This document shows, one piece after another, positions 1 to 6,294 of a stretch of DNA of 7,293 bases (its first letter is position 1; every line of letters starts with the position of its first letter). Made by a program: the position numbers and the translations under genes. The stretch spans positions 1 to 7,293 of the forward strand of contig JAOUJR010000082.1 of NCBI GenBank assembly GCA_029883145.1, in the 5' to 3' direction. The stretch is from Nitrospirota bacterium (lineage in GTDB: Bacteria > Nitrospirota > Thermodesulfovibrionia > Thermodesulfovibrionales > SM23-35). The notes beneath the pieces were generated by a model. That model was not told the origin of the DNA. It saw nothing but the letters and a program-made list of their open reading frames with translations, and made no database searches.

Positions 1-1635
1 CCTGCCACAGACGATGGTTTTTATTATGATTTCGATAGAGAGAGGACCTTCACACCTGAGGATCTCACTGCGATAGAAAAGAAAATGCTGGATATTATAG
101 AACAGAACAATGTATTTGTGCGCAAGGTGATATCGAAGGAAGAAGCAATTGTTCTCTTTAAGAGGCTGGGTGAAGATTATAAAGTTGAGCTTCTCAAGGA
201 GATAGAGGATAATGATGTATCTCTCTATGAAGAGGGTGGATTTATAGACCTCTGCAGGGGACCCCATATTGATTCAACAGGACAGGTTTCTGCATTTAAA
301 TTGCTCAGTGTTGCAGGTGCATACTGGCGTGGAAATGAAAAAAACAAGATGCTCCAGAGAATTTACGGCACATCCTTTACAGATGAAAATGATCTAAAGG
401 AATATCTTCATTTCCTCGAGGAGGTGAAGAAGAGAGATCATAGGAAGCTTGGCAAGGAGCTCGACCTGTTCAGTATGAGTGAAGAGATAGGCGCTGGACT
501 TATCATCTGGCACCCCAAAGGTGCATTGATAAGAAGAACGATAGAAGATTTCTGGCTTGATGAGCACTACAAGGCAGGTTATAAAATCCTTTATACACCT
601 CATATTGCAAAACTGGATGTGTGGAGAAAGAGTGGCCACGTCGATTTTTACAAAGAGAATATGTATTCTCCAATGGAGATTGACGGGATAGACTACGAAA
701 TTAAGCCCATGAATTGTCCATTTCATATTCATGTGTATAAAACGTCATTGAGAAGTTATAAGGAACTTCCTGTACGATACGCAGAGTTGGGAACTGTGTA
801 TAGATACGAACGTTCCGGTGTACTCCATGGACTTTTACGAGTGAGGGGGTTTACACAGGATGATGCGCATATATTCTGCATGGAAGACCAGATAGAAGAT
901 GAGATATTAAATGTTCTTGATTTCACTCTTTTCATCCTCGGAGTTTTTGGTTTTGAACAGTATGATGTCTATCTTTCGACAAGACCTGAAAAATATGTAG
1001 GAAGTCTTGACAACTGGGAAAGGTCAACAAGTGCCCTCAAGAGGGCACTTGAGATAAAAGGGCTTCTTTATGACATAGATACGGGAGAAGGTGTGTTCTA
1101 TGGACCCAAGATAGATATAAAGGTTAAAGATTCTCTCAATAGGCCGTGGCAGTGCAGTACTATACAGGTTGATTTCAATAACCCTGAGAGGTTTGATATG
1201 GTATATAGAGGGGGTGACGGGAAAGAGCATAGACCTATAATGATACATAGGGCACTTATGGGTTCATTGGAAAGATTTTTCGGGATATTAATAGAGCATT
1301 ATGCAGGAGCGTTTCCTCTATGGCTTTCACCTGTTCAGGTTAAGGTTCTCACCATTGCAGAAAGGCATTCTGATTATGCAGTAAAAACCTCAGAGAGGTT
1401 AAGATCAGAAGGTATAAGGACTTCGCTGGATCTCGAAAATGAAAAAATTGGTTATAAAATCAGGAATGCCACTATGAGAAAAGTGCCTTATTTGGTTATA
1501 ATAGGCGACAAAGAAGTTTCTGAACAAAAACTGACCTTGAGAAAGCGGAGTGGAGAAAACATTGGGCTGCTGAAAATAGAGGAATTTATCGCTATCTTAA
1601 AAGACAGGATAAAGAATAAAATATTGGAATTTTAA
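1..1635 (+). CDS. thrS: Threonine--tRNA ligase (5'-truncated by window edge)
   Basis: Class II aminoacyl-tRNA synthetase that charges tRNA-Thr in the cytoplasm. The frame is open from base 1 ([12 protein letters not shown]), so the ATG at 85 is internal; 544 residues are visible. The editing-domain C-x3-H is in DLCRGPH (visible residues 85-89). The catalytic zinc ligands are Cys239 (MNCPFH), His290 (DDAHIF) and His416 (IMIHRA). Their spacings of 51 and 126 residues equal those of E. coli ThrS Cys334/His385/His511. This implies about 95 residues are missing (the TGS domain and the editing HxxxH) and a normal full length near 640. Motif 2 is YRYERSG...RGFTQDD and motif 3 is around [11 protein letters not shown]. 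The anticodon-binding domain follows from about residue 440 and is complete. infC begins 17 nt after the stop. Identification is secure. Confidence 0.97.
   Translation, partial: PATDDGFYYDFDRERTFTPEDLTAIEKKMLDIIEQNNVFVRKVISKEEAIVLFKRLGEDYKVELLKEIEDNDVSLYEEGGFIDLCRGPHIDSTGQVSAFKLLSVAGAYWRGNEKNKMLQRIYGTSFTDENDLKEYLHFLEEVKKRDHRKLGKELDLFSMSEEIGAGLIIWHPKGALIRRTIEDFWLDEHYKAGYKILYTPHIAKLDVWRKSGHVDFYKENMYSPMEIDGIDYEIKPMNCPFHIHVYKTSLRSYKELPVRYAELGTVYRYERSGVLHGLLRVRGFTQDDAHIFCMEDQIEDEILNVLDFTLFILGVFGFEQYDVYLSTRPEKYVGSLDNWERSTSALKRALEIKGLLYDIDTGEGVFYGPKIDIKVKDSLNRPWQCSTIQVDFNNPERFDMVYRGGDGKEHRPIMIHRALMGSLERFFGILIEHYAGAFPLWLSPVQVKVLTIAERHSDYAVKTSERLRSEGIRTSLDLENEKIGYKIRNATMRKVPYLVIIGDKEVSEQKLTLRKRSGENIGLLKIEEFIAILKDRIKNKILEF
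1028..1051. repeat. 24-bp palindrome inside thrS
   Basis: The arms CAAGTGCCCTC (1028-1038) and GAGGGCACTTG (1041-1051) are exact reverse complements separated by AA. The stretch encodes in-frame thrS residues around TSALKRALE, so the protein is undisturbed. In mRNA it would form a strong GC-rich hairpin. No T-run follows, so it is not an intrinsic terminator. Function unknown; it may be a codon-choice coincidence. Confidence 0.6.
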
Positions 1636-1639
1636 TTTC

Positions 1640-1655
1640 AGGAGGTGAGAGCATA
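1640..1655 (+). promoter_or_regulatory. infC Shine-Dalgarno and AUA start codon
   Basis: A perfect AGGAGG (1640-1645, extended to AGGAGGTGA) sits 7 nt before an in-frame ATA at 1653-1655. The reading frame has a stop at 1617-1619 and no ATG, GTG or TTG until 1737, far inside the conserved IF3 N-domain. ATT codons at 1623, 1629 and 1635 lie upstream of the Shine-Dalgarno and are not usable with it. In E. coli, infC starts with AUU and IF3 represses its own synthesis by discriminating against non-canonical starts. The same control is inferred here. Confidence 0.85.
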
Positions 1656-2147
1656 ACAAGAGATATAAGGATCAACGAGCAAATTAGGGCTAAGGAGGTA
1701 CGGCTTATAGACAACGAGGGGAAACAACTTGGTGTTATGCCACTGAGTGATGCATTGAAGATTGCTGATGAGAAAGGCCTTGATCTTATCGAGGTAGCAG
1801 CGAATGTTACCCCGCCAGTCTGTAAAATACTTGATTTCGGTAAATATAGGTACCAGTTAAGCAAAAAGCAAACACAGAGGAAGACGATAGATGTAAAAGA
1901 GGTGAAGATCAGGCAACAAATCACCGAACACGACCTTGAATTAAAGGTAAGAAATATAAGGCGTTTTCTTGATGAGGGTAATAAGGCCAAGATAACGATG
2001 TTTTTCAGGGGTAGAGAAATTATCAGACCTGAACTTGGTATGAAGGTCTTTGAGAAGATTCAAAAAATACTCACAGGAAAATTTACTATTGAACAAATAC
2101 CCAAACTTGAGGGTAATCACATCACAATGGTGATCGCGCCAAAATAA
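1653..2147 (+). CDS. infC: Translation initiation factor IF-3, AUA start
   Basis: IF3 binds the 30S subunit, prevents premature 50S joining and checks start-codon and initiator-tRNA fidelity. From the ATA at 1653 the product is 164 residues and begins (M)TRDIRINEQIRAKEVRLID, the typical IF3 N-terminus. The first ATG (1737) would remove 28 conserved residues. The N-domain covers about residues 1-75 and contains the family signature KILDFGKYRY. A lysine-rich linker follows (KKQTQRKTIDVKEVKIR), then the C-domain from about residue 82 to the end, with the conserved FRGREI segment. The length is slightly short of the usual 170-180 but complete at both ends. It lies 17 nt after thrS and is probably co-transcribed. 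The non-canonical start suggests autoregulation by IF3. Identification is secure; the start rests on the Shine-Dalgarno and homology. Confidence 0.95.
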   Translation: MTRDIRINEQIRAKEVRLIDNEGKQLGVMPLSDALKIADEKGLDLIEVAANVTPPVCKILDFGKYRYQLSKKQTQRKTIDVKEVKIRQQITEHDLELKVRNIRRFLDEGNKAKITMFFRGREIIRPELGMKVFEKIQKILTGKFTIEQIPKLEGNHITMVIAPK

Positions 2148-2151
2148 GTAA

Positions 2152-2212
2152 GAAACGAGAAATTGGAAATGAGAAATGAAATCATAACTTCTCATTTCCT
2201 ATTTCTCGTTTC
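2152..2212. repeat. Heptamer-built inverted repeat between infC and rpmI
   Basis: The arms 2152-2175 and 2189-2212 are 24 nt each and complementary at 23 of 24 positions, with a 13-nt loop. The left side is four consecutive 7-mers from 2152 to 2179: GAAACGA, GAAATTG, GAAATGA, GAAATGA. The right side mirrors them as TCATTTC, CTATTTC, TCGTTTC (2192-2212). No T-run follows, so it is not a typical intrinsic terminator. It ends 8 nt before the rpmI Shine-Dalgarno (AGGGAGG, 2221-2227). It may be a dispersed palindromic repeat or a structured RNA affecting rpmI translation. Confidence 0.85.
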
Positions 2213-2232
2213 ACAGTTTAAGGGAGGATTAA

Positions 2233-2430
2233 ATGCCAAAGATGAAGACACATAGAGGGGCTGCAAAAAGGTTTAAAGTTACAGGTACAGGGAAAATAAA
2301 GAGGTGGAGCGGTTATAAGAGCCATCTTCTCACAGGTAAATCTGCGAAGAGAACAAGAAGACTCAGAAAATCCTCTCTGGTCTCAGATGCTGAATATACT
2401 CATGTGAAGAGACTGCTACCATACAAATAA
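2233..2430 (+). CDS. rpmI: 50S ribosomal protein bL35
   Basis: Small, very basic 65-residue protein of the large ribosomal subunit, normal family length. It starts [21 protein letters not shown], the hallmark bL35 N-terminus, and ends with HVKRLLPYK, matching the usual ...LLPY end. The ATG at 2233 is preceded by AGGGAGG (2221-2227) with 5 nt spacing. It sits between infC and rplT, the conserved order in bacteria. In E. coli, rpmI and rplT are repressed together by L20 binding an RNA pseudoknot upstream of rpmI. Whether the inverted repeat just upstream plays a similar part here cannot be told from sequence alone. Confidence 0.97.
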   Translation: MPKMKTHRGAAKRFKVTGTGKIKRWSGYKSHLLTGKSAKRTRRLRKSSLVSDAEYTHVKRLLPYK

Positions 2431-2432
2431 CA

Positions 2433-2498
2433 GTAATACGTGACGGGGTTGAATAAAAAGAATACACATTACTCGTTACGTTTCACGCATCACGAATG
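2433..2498. repeat. Second heptamer-type imperfect palindrome, rpmI-rplT gap
   Basis: The right part is four consecutive 7-mers (ACTCGTT, ACGTTTC, ACGCATC, ACGAATG; 2471-2498), the same period and similar content as the TCGTTTC units of the infC-rpmI repeat. The left segment 2433-2443 (GTAATACGTGA) can pair with 2483-2493 (TCACGCATCAC) at 9 of 11 positions. This is a weaker hairpin than the first. It abuts the rplT Shine-Dalgarno (AGGAGG, 2499-2504). Probably a decayed member of the same intergenic repeat type. Confidence 0.55.
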
Positions 2499-2509
2499 AG
2501 GAGGAATAG

Positions 2510-2857
2510 ATGCCAAGGGCAAAAGGTGGATTCAAGACAAGGAGAAGAAGAAAAAAGGTATTAGAAAGGGCAAAAGGCTATTACAGTGCGAAGAGCCGAC
2601 TCTATCGGAGCGCTGCAGAGGCGGTTGATAAGGCACTTCAGTATGCATACAGGGATCGTAAAGCAAAGAAGCAAGAATTTCGTGCTCTCTGGATTATCAG
2701 GATAAATGCTGCAGTACGTGCATTAGGGCTTACGTATAGCCAGTTTATATCCGGACTGAAAAAAGCAAATATTACGCTAAACAGAAAGGCACTTGCTGAT
2801 ATGGCTTACAATGATCCGTCTGCTTTCAGTCAGCTTGTTGAGAAAGTGAAAAATTAG
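2510..2857 (+). CDS. rplT: 50S ribosomal protein bL20
   Basis: Binds 23S rRNA early in large-subunit assembly. The 115-residue product is full length. It opens with the arginine/lysine-rich extension [25 protein letters not shown] and continues with the family core: [15 protein letters not shown], then the conserved RRDRK-like [24 protein letters not shown], then [27 protein letters not shown]. The ATG at 2510 follows AGGAGG (2499-2504) with 5 nt spacing. In E. coli and B. subtilis, L20 represses this operon by binding its mRNA; no recognisable copy of either known site could be assigned here. pheS begins 8 nt after the stop. Confidence 0.97.
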   Translation: MPRAKGGFKTRRRRKKVLERAKGYYSAKSRLYRSAAEAVDKALQYAYRDRKAKKQEFRALWIIRINAAVRALGLTYSQFISGLKKANITLNRKALADMAYNDPSAFSQLVEKVKN

Positions 2858-2865
2858 AAATAAAA

Positions 2866-3882
2866 GTGGATGACATTGTCCTTTCTCTAAAAAAAATATT
2901 TTTTAAAGAATCACAATCAGTTACTTCTGTAAGTGAAATCCAACAATTAAGGATAAAATACTTAGGGAAGAAGGGTCTTGTGACCTCACAACTCAAGACC
3001 CTTTCGTCAATCTCTCCTGAATTACGGCCTGAATTCGGCAAGGCAGTGAATGAACTAAAAAGTTTCATTGATGCTGAGTTAAAGAAGATAGAGGATCGCC
3101 TCAAAGAAGAGGAACATAAAAAGCGTATTCTTTCTGAGACAATAGATATAACCCTTCCGGGTAAGGTTGTGCCATTTGGCAGGGAACACCCTATCAATAA
3201 AGTTCTGTATGAAATTGTGAATATATTCCTGACAATGGGATTTGAAGTTGAAGAAGGACCTGAGGTCGAACTCGACTACTATAATTTTGAAGCGCTCAAT
3301 ATACCAAAGGATCATCCTGCGAGAGACATGCAGGATACATTTTATATTTCTGATGACGTTCTCCTGAGAACCCATACTTCACCTGTCCAGATACGAGTTA
3401 TGGAGAAAAGGAGACCACCTCTGAAAGTTATTGCTCCGGGTAAAGTATACAGGTGTGATGCGGATATTTCTCATACACCAATGTTTCATCAGGTAGAGGG
3501 ATTCATGGTTGATACCGATATTGCCTTTAGTGATCTGAAAGGCGTTCTGGAATCATTTATCTATAGTTTTTTTAGTGTTGAAACACCTGTCAGGTTTAGA
3601 CCGAGTTATTTTCCATTTACTGAGCCAAGTGCAGAGATAGACATCGGTTGTAATTTCTGTTCAGGTAAGGGATGCAGGGTATGCAAGAATACCGGGTGGC
3701 TTGAGATATTAGGGGCAGGGATGATCCATCCGAAAGTATTCGAGATGGTTGGATATGACCCCGAGTTTTATACAGGGTTTGCCTTTGGTATGGGGGTAGA
3801 AAGGTTGACGATGCTCAAATATTCAATTGATGATATAAGGTTATTCTTTGAGAATGATATTCGGTTTCTGAGGCAGTTTTGA
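2866..3882 (+). CDS. pheS: Phenylalanine--tRNA ligase alpha subunit
   Basis: Catalytic alpha subunit of the (alpha-beta)2 class II synthetase that charges tRNA-Phe. It has 338 residues, normal length. An N-terminal coiled-coil region (about 1-90, including the LRIKYLGKKG signature) precedes the catalytic core. Motif 2 lies around KVIAPGKVYRCDADISHTPMFHQVEG and motif 3 in GFAFGMGVERL. A CNFC...CRVC pair of C-x2-C motifs near residues 264-275 is common in many bacterial PheS. The start is GTG at 2866, 8 nt after rplT, with an upstream in-frame stop and no clear Shine-Dalgarno, so translation is probably coupled to rplT. Unusually, pheT for the beta subunit does not follow. The next gene is on the opposite strand. 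Confidence 0.97.
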   Translation: MDDIVLSLKKIFFKESQSVTSVSEIQQLRIKYLGKKGLVTSQLKTLSSISPELRPEFGKAVNELKSFIDAELKKIEDRLKEEEHKKRILSETIDITLPGKVVPFGREHPINKVLYEIVNIFLTMGFEVEEGPEVELDYYNFEALNIPKDHPARDMQDTFYISDDVLLRTHTSPVQIRVMEKRRPPLKVIAPGKVYRCDADISHTPMFHQVEGFMVDTDIAFSDLKGVLESFIYSFFSVETPVRFRPSYFPFTEPSAEIDIGCNFCSGKGCRVCKNTGWLEILGAGMIHPKVFEMVGYDPEFYTGFAFGMGVERLTMLKYSIDDIRLFFENDIRFLRQF

Positions 3883-3908
3883 TTGTCATGTAAAACCGTT
3901 GGGCATTG

Positions 3909-3925
3909 AAGAATTGATTCTTTTT
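3909..3925 (+). terminator. Weak candidate terminator after pheS
   Basis: AAGAA (3909-3913) and TTCTT (3918-3922) can pair around TTGA and are followed by more T residues. The hairpin is short and AT-rich, so it is weak. Its position, 26 nt after the pheS stop and between convergent genes, is what makes it plausible. Confidence 0.25.
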
Positions 3926-3933
3926 CAGTCATT

Positions 3934-4350
3934 TTAATGTCCTCCTGCCTTCAATATCCCTGAAGCAGCAAACATAAGTACTAAGATTTCTAACACAGCA
4001 ATTGTAACGTAAACAATGTCTTTTCTTTTGAATAAAATAGGAATAATTCGAAAGTAACATACTATGGTGACACCTGCCAGAAAAGCTATTCCAATGAAAT
4101 TAAGAAAATCACTTTTATAAACCATGTCAACCCATGCCCATCCTGGATTGATACCTGTATATTCAAGATATTTATGCACAGACATGCTCCAGTATTTTGG
4201 AAGATCACTAAGTATTAAATAGGGGGGTAGAATACCAGATAGGTAGATAACAAATGTAATAATGAGTATAAGCAACCCTATCTTCATTCCCTTATCAAGG
4301 ATGCGCGCATATGCAAGTTGCTCTTCTGTCGCCTTTATTCTTCCAGCCAT
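3934..4350 (-). CDS. Small three-helix membrane protein, DUF1634-like partner of TSUP
   Basis: A 138-residue inner-membrane protein of unknown function. Predicted membrane segments lie near residues 23-42, 83-103 and 112-133. Between the first two is a conserved-looking soluble loop (LPPYLILSDLPKYWSM...YTGINPGWAWVDM), and a basic RIIPILFKRKD linker joins helices 2 and 3. The helix 2-linker-helix 3 layout resembles DUF1634 proteins, which are often encoded beside TauE/SafE transporters; that family assignment is from memory and tentative. The ATG at 4350 has AAGGAGG 9 nt upstream on the - strand. It begins 23 nt after the stop of the TSUP gene, so the two are surely one transcript. It may be an accessory subunit or partner of the transporter (inference). 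No signal peptide or catalytic motif is seen. Confidence 0.85.
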   Translation of the reverse strand: MAGRIKATEEQLAYARILDKGMKIGLLILIITFVIYLSGILPPYLILSDLPKYWSMSVHKYLEYTGINPGWAWVDMVYKSDFLNFIGIAFLAGVTIVCYFRIIPILFKRKDIVYVTIAVLEILVLMFAASGILKAGGH

Positions 4351-4373
4351 AAGTTTCAGCCTCCTTTAGATAA

Positions 4374-5333
4374 TTATGTCCATATTCCAAGGCCTTTAAG
4401 TAATGCTCTCAGACCTGCGAAGAGAAGCATGGTTAAAACTATATATCGGATAGCTACAGGCTTTGTCTTTGCCAGAATTCTTACACCTACTATTGAGCCA
4501 AGCATTATACCAATTATTGATGGAACTACTATCATCGGCAAAACAGCTCCGCTATTGAAATATATCCATGCAGCAGATGTATCTGTAATCGAAAGCAAAA
4601 ACTTGCTTGTTGCTACTGATACCTTTAAGGGAACCCCCATCATCAGATTCAGGACAGGCACATTAGCCCATCCGGCACCAAGCCCGAACATGCCAGCCAT
4701 GATACCGATGACAATGAATGTAATAAGACCTTGTGCAGTTCTATGTATTTTCCAGTTAATCTCATGTCCGGTTGATGCCTCGTGATAGACACCAGTTATT
4801 CTGAGTGCGGTTGAGAGAGAATCAGCCTGTTTAACTTCAGGATATTCTGATTTTTTTGCTATAAGCATAATCGCTACAATGCCAAGAATAGTTCCACCTA
4901 AAGCAGTTTGAATTATATTTATAGGGAGTGCAAGACCTAACATTGCACCAACGATTGAGCTTGCAGAAGCAATAAGTGCTATAGGTAATGACAGTCTTAA
5001 ATCTGCCAGGCCTTTTCTGATCAATCCTGGACCTGCTGCAAGTGCTCCTGAAAGGGCTACAAGAAGGCCAGCCCCTCTGACAAAATCTAGGTGAAATGGG
5101 AAGAAACCTCCAACAATGGGTACAAAGAGCACGCCTCCGCCAACTCCTCCTAAAACAGCAAAAATACCTAATATAAATGTTACAGCAAATAAAATAAGTG
5201 GCCACATCCACCATACAAGGGAGGAAACTTTAGTTGCTTCCTCCACCATTTCTTTATCATTACAATAGGCAGTGTCAAATATAATCATTACTATTAACAA
5301 TATTGCAAGGATATGAATGGTTTTTTTCCACAT
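4374..5333 (-). CDS. TSUP family transporter (sulfite exporter TauE/SafE type)
   Basis: A 319-residue polytopic inner-membrane protein of the TauE/SafE (TSUP) family, whose members move small anions such as sulfite, sulfoacetate or other organic acids. The two family half-repeats are visible, each with its glycine-rich motif: LGGVGGGVLFVPI (61-73) and GLGAGWANVPVLN (217-229). The second is followed by GVPLKVSVATSKF, and the halves are joined by a polar loop at about 160-200. An extra N-terminal hydrophobic stretch (residues 5-19) ends at TAYC-ND and may be a cleaved signal or an additional helix. It is not a convincing lipobox. The ATG at 5333 has AGGAG 6 nt upstream. It is first gene of a two-gene unit with the downstream small membrane protein and is divergent from the response-regulator genes. 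Substrate cannot be read from sequence. Confidence 0.93.
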   Translation of the reverse strand: MWKKTIHILAILLIVMIIFDTAYCNDKEMVEEATKVSSLVWWMWPLILFAVTFILGIFAVLGGVGGGVLFVPIVGGFFPFHLDFVRGAGLLVALSGALAAGPGLIRKGLADLRLSLPIALIASASSIVGAMLGLALPINIIQTALGGTILGIVAIMLIAKKSEYPEVKQADSLSTALRITGVYHEASTGHEINWKIHRTAQGLITFIVIGIMAGMFGLGAGWANVPVLNLMMGVPLKVSVATSKFLLSITDTSAAWIYFNSGAVLPMIVVPSIIGIMLGSIVGVRILAKTKPVAIRYIVLTMLLFAGLRALLKGLGIWT

Positions 5334-5361
5334 GCTCTTCTCCTTTTACTCTTTAATGAAG

Positions 5362-5378
5362 AATATTTTTGAAATATT
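5362..5378. repeat. Short inverted repeat at TSUP promoter
   Basis: AATATTT (5362-5368) and AAATATT (5372-5378) form a perfect 7-bp inverted repeat around TTG. It overlaps a - strand TATAAT at 5376-5381, 43 bp before the TSUP start. The position suits an operator, but the base composition is so AT-rich that chance is a real alternative. Confidence 0.3.
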
Positions 5379-5405
5379 ATAATAACATTAATTAGCAAGT
5401 GATTT

Positions 5406-5435
5406 ATTATATTATTATTAACAAATCAAATACAA
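5406..5435 (-). promoter_or_regulatory. Candidate promoter for the TSUP unit
   Basis: On the - strand, TTGTAT (5430-5435) is 18 nt from a consensus TATAAT (5406-5411), about 73 bp before the TSUP start codon. A second TATAAT at 5376-5381 is closer to the gene but lacks a good -35. Called by eye in very AT-rich DNA. Confidence 0.35.
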
Positions 5436-5449
5436 TAACTTTAAATGCC

Positions 5450-5479
5450 TTGACAAATTAGTATAAATATATCTAAACT
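5450..5479 (+). promoter_or_regulatory. Candidate sigma70 promoter for the small gene and regulators
   Basis: A perfect -35 TTGACA (5450-5455) is followed after 18 nt by TAAACT (5474-5479), 4 of 6 to TATAAT. Transcription would begin near 5486, about 50 nt before the small gene. Its -35 lies only 14 bp from the -35 of the candidate - strand promoter, a back-to-back layout. Confidence 0.45.
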
Positions 5480-5535
5480 ATTGATAATAAAACATTAATA
5501 ATTTTAATAAATTTTCATATGATTTCATTGTGAAT

Positions 5536-5715
5536 ATGAATATAAAAAGAATTTTTGAAAAATTTGAAAACTTAATGGTTGCTGTAACATTCGCTGAGGC
5601 TGATCTTAGAGAAGAGGCTGTCAGATATGTTAAGGCTGACGAGCCTGCTCATGCTCCAATTCCTGCTTTAAAAGGCGTTAATATATGGTTTGGTGTTGTC
5701 ATTATTGAGGACTAA
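5536..5715 (+). CDS. Small protein sharing a motif with the response-regulator tail
   Basis: Not a family I can name. The product is 59 residues from the ATG at 5536, or 61 from GTG at 5530. Neither start has a clear Shine-Dalgarno; MNIKRIFEKFENLM looks a natural N-terminus. It has an amphipathic N-terminal half (IKRIFEKFENLMVAVTFAEADLREEAVRYVKAD) and a Pro/Ala-rich, then hydrophobic, end (ALKGVNIWFGVVIIED). The segment LMVAVTFAEADLREEAVRYVKADE aligns without gaps to the tail of the first response regulator (TMSAIAFAEEGEFDTAREIMKNE), sharing M, A, F-A-E, a later A and K. It lies 101 bp upstream of that gene on the same strand and diverges from the TSUP gene. A binding or adaptor role with the regulator is inferred. 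The weak ribosome site and odd C-terminus leave open a decayed copy. Confidence 0.65.
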   Translation: MNIKRIFEKFENLMVAVTFAEADLREEAVRYVKADEPAHAPIPALKGVNIWFGVVIIED

Positions 5716-5744
5716 CTTACAAGGCAAATAGCTTTTAAGATAAG

Positions 5745-5783
5745 TACAGAGTTTCTATAGTTTCAGTAAGGGTTACAGAGTTT
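5745..5783. repeat. 10-bp direct repeat upstream of first response regulator
   Basis: TACAGAGTTT occurs at 5745-5754 and exactly again at 5774-5783, 29 bp start to start, and is followed by similar bases (CTATA, TCTGATA). It lies between the small gene and the response regulator. It could be a regulator-binding pair; length is short enough for chance. Confidence 0.35.
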
Positions 5784-5816
5784 TCTGATACTTGTTCTAA
5801 GGCAAGGGAGGAATTT

Positions 5817-6293
5817 ATGAGAGAGATGAAAGTATTGCTTGTTGATGACGAAGTAGATTTTGTGAAGACCCTCTCCAAGAGATTACAGATGAGAGATCTT
5901 AAAACCGATACAGTCTATGATGGGGAACAAGCTGTATCCTTTGCTAAAGAGCAAGAGCCTGATGTAATGGTTTTGGATTTGAGAATGCCAGGTATGGATG
6001 GAATGGAAGTTCTCCGGCAAATAAAGAAGGCCTATCCAAAAACTCAGGTGATTATTTTAACCGCTCATGGTACTGAAAAAGACAAGGAAGAGGCAGAAAA
6101 ACTGGGAATTTTTGATTTTTTAAAGAAACCGGTCGATATTGAGACATTGGTAGATAAAATCAAAGCAGCATACAAGAAGAAACTCGAGCTTACTATGTCA
6201 GCAATTGCATTTGCAGAGGAAGGAGAGTTTGATACCGCACGTGAAATAATGAAAAATGAAGAAAACAATAAGTCAAAACCAGGAGGAGAATAA
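5817..6293 (+). CDS. Single-domain response regulator with FAE-motif tail
   Basis: A 158-residue CheY-like receiver without a DNA-binding domain, so it presumably acts by phosphotransfer or protein binding in the cytoplasm. Receiver landmarks are complete: acidic pair Asp10-Asp11 (LLVDDE), phosphoacceptor Asp54 (VLDLRMPGMDG), Thr82 (ILTAHG) and Lys104 (KKP). The receiver ends near residue 120. A 38-residue tail follows, with the helix TMSAIAFAEEGEFDTAREIMKNE (126-148) then a polar end. This tail matches the neighbouring small protein and is absent from the second regulator. The ATG at 5817 has GGGAGG about 5 nt upstream; Met4 is a less likely start. The next regulator starts 1 nt after its stop, so the two are translationally coupled. 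Confidence 0.95.
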   Translation: MREMKVLLVDDEVDFVKTLSKRLQMRDLKTDTVYDGEQAVSFAKEQEPDVMVLDLRMPGMDGMEVLRQIKKAYPKTQVIILTAHGTEKDKEEAEKLGIFDFLKKPVDIETLVDKIKAAYKKKLELTMSAIAFAEEGEFDTAREIMKNEENNKSKPGGE

Positions 6294-6294
6294 T

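Noticed and set aside
85..87. ATG at 85 as the start of thrS
   Set aside because: The frame is open to base 1 and encodes conserved ThrS sequence (DGFYYDFD) upstream.
1737..1739. ATG at 1737 as the start of infC
   Set aside because: It would delete the conserved IF3 N-terminus encoded in frame from 1653 and has no suitably placed Shine-Dalgarno; the AUA at 1653 has an ideal one.
2152..2212. infC-rpmI hairpin as an intrinsic terminator
   Set aside because: No T-run follows the stem, and it would separate ribosomal protein genes from their usual operon.
2152..2498. CRISPR array from the repeated heptamers
   Set aside because: Units are 7 bp, contiguous without spacers, and split by the rpmI gene; no cas genes are present.
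4318..4785. 155-codon open frame on the + strand opposite the two membrane-protein genes
   Set aside because: It lies antisense to the clear TSUP and small membrane-protein genes, its product resembles nothing known, and it has no convincing ribosome site.
5265..5333. Lipoprotein signal on the TSUP protein (TAYC)
   Set aside because: The residues before Cys do not fit a lipobox, and polytopic TSUP proteins are not usually lipidated.
6256..6294. Longer N-terminus for the second response regulator from ATG 6256
   Set aside because: It overlaps the previous gene, adds a low-complexity leader with no receiver homology, and lacks the strong ribosome site found before 6295.
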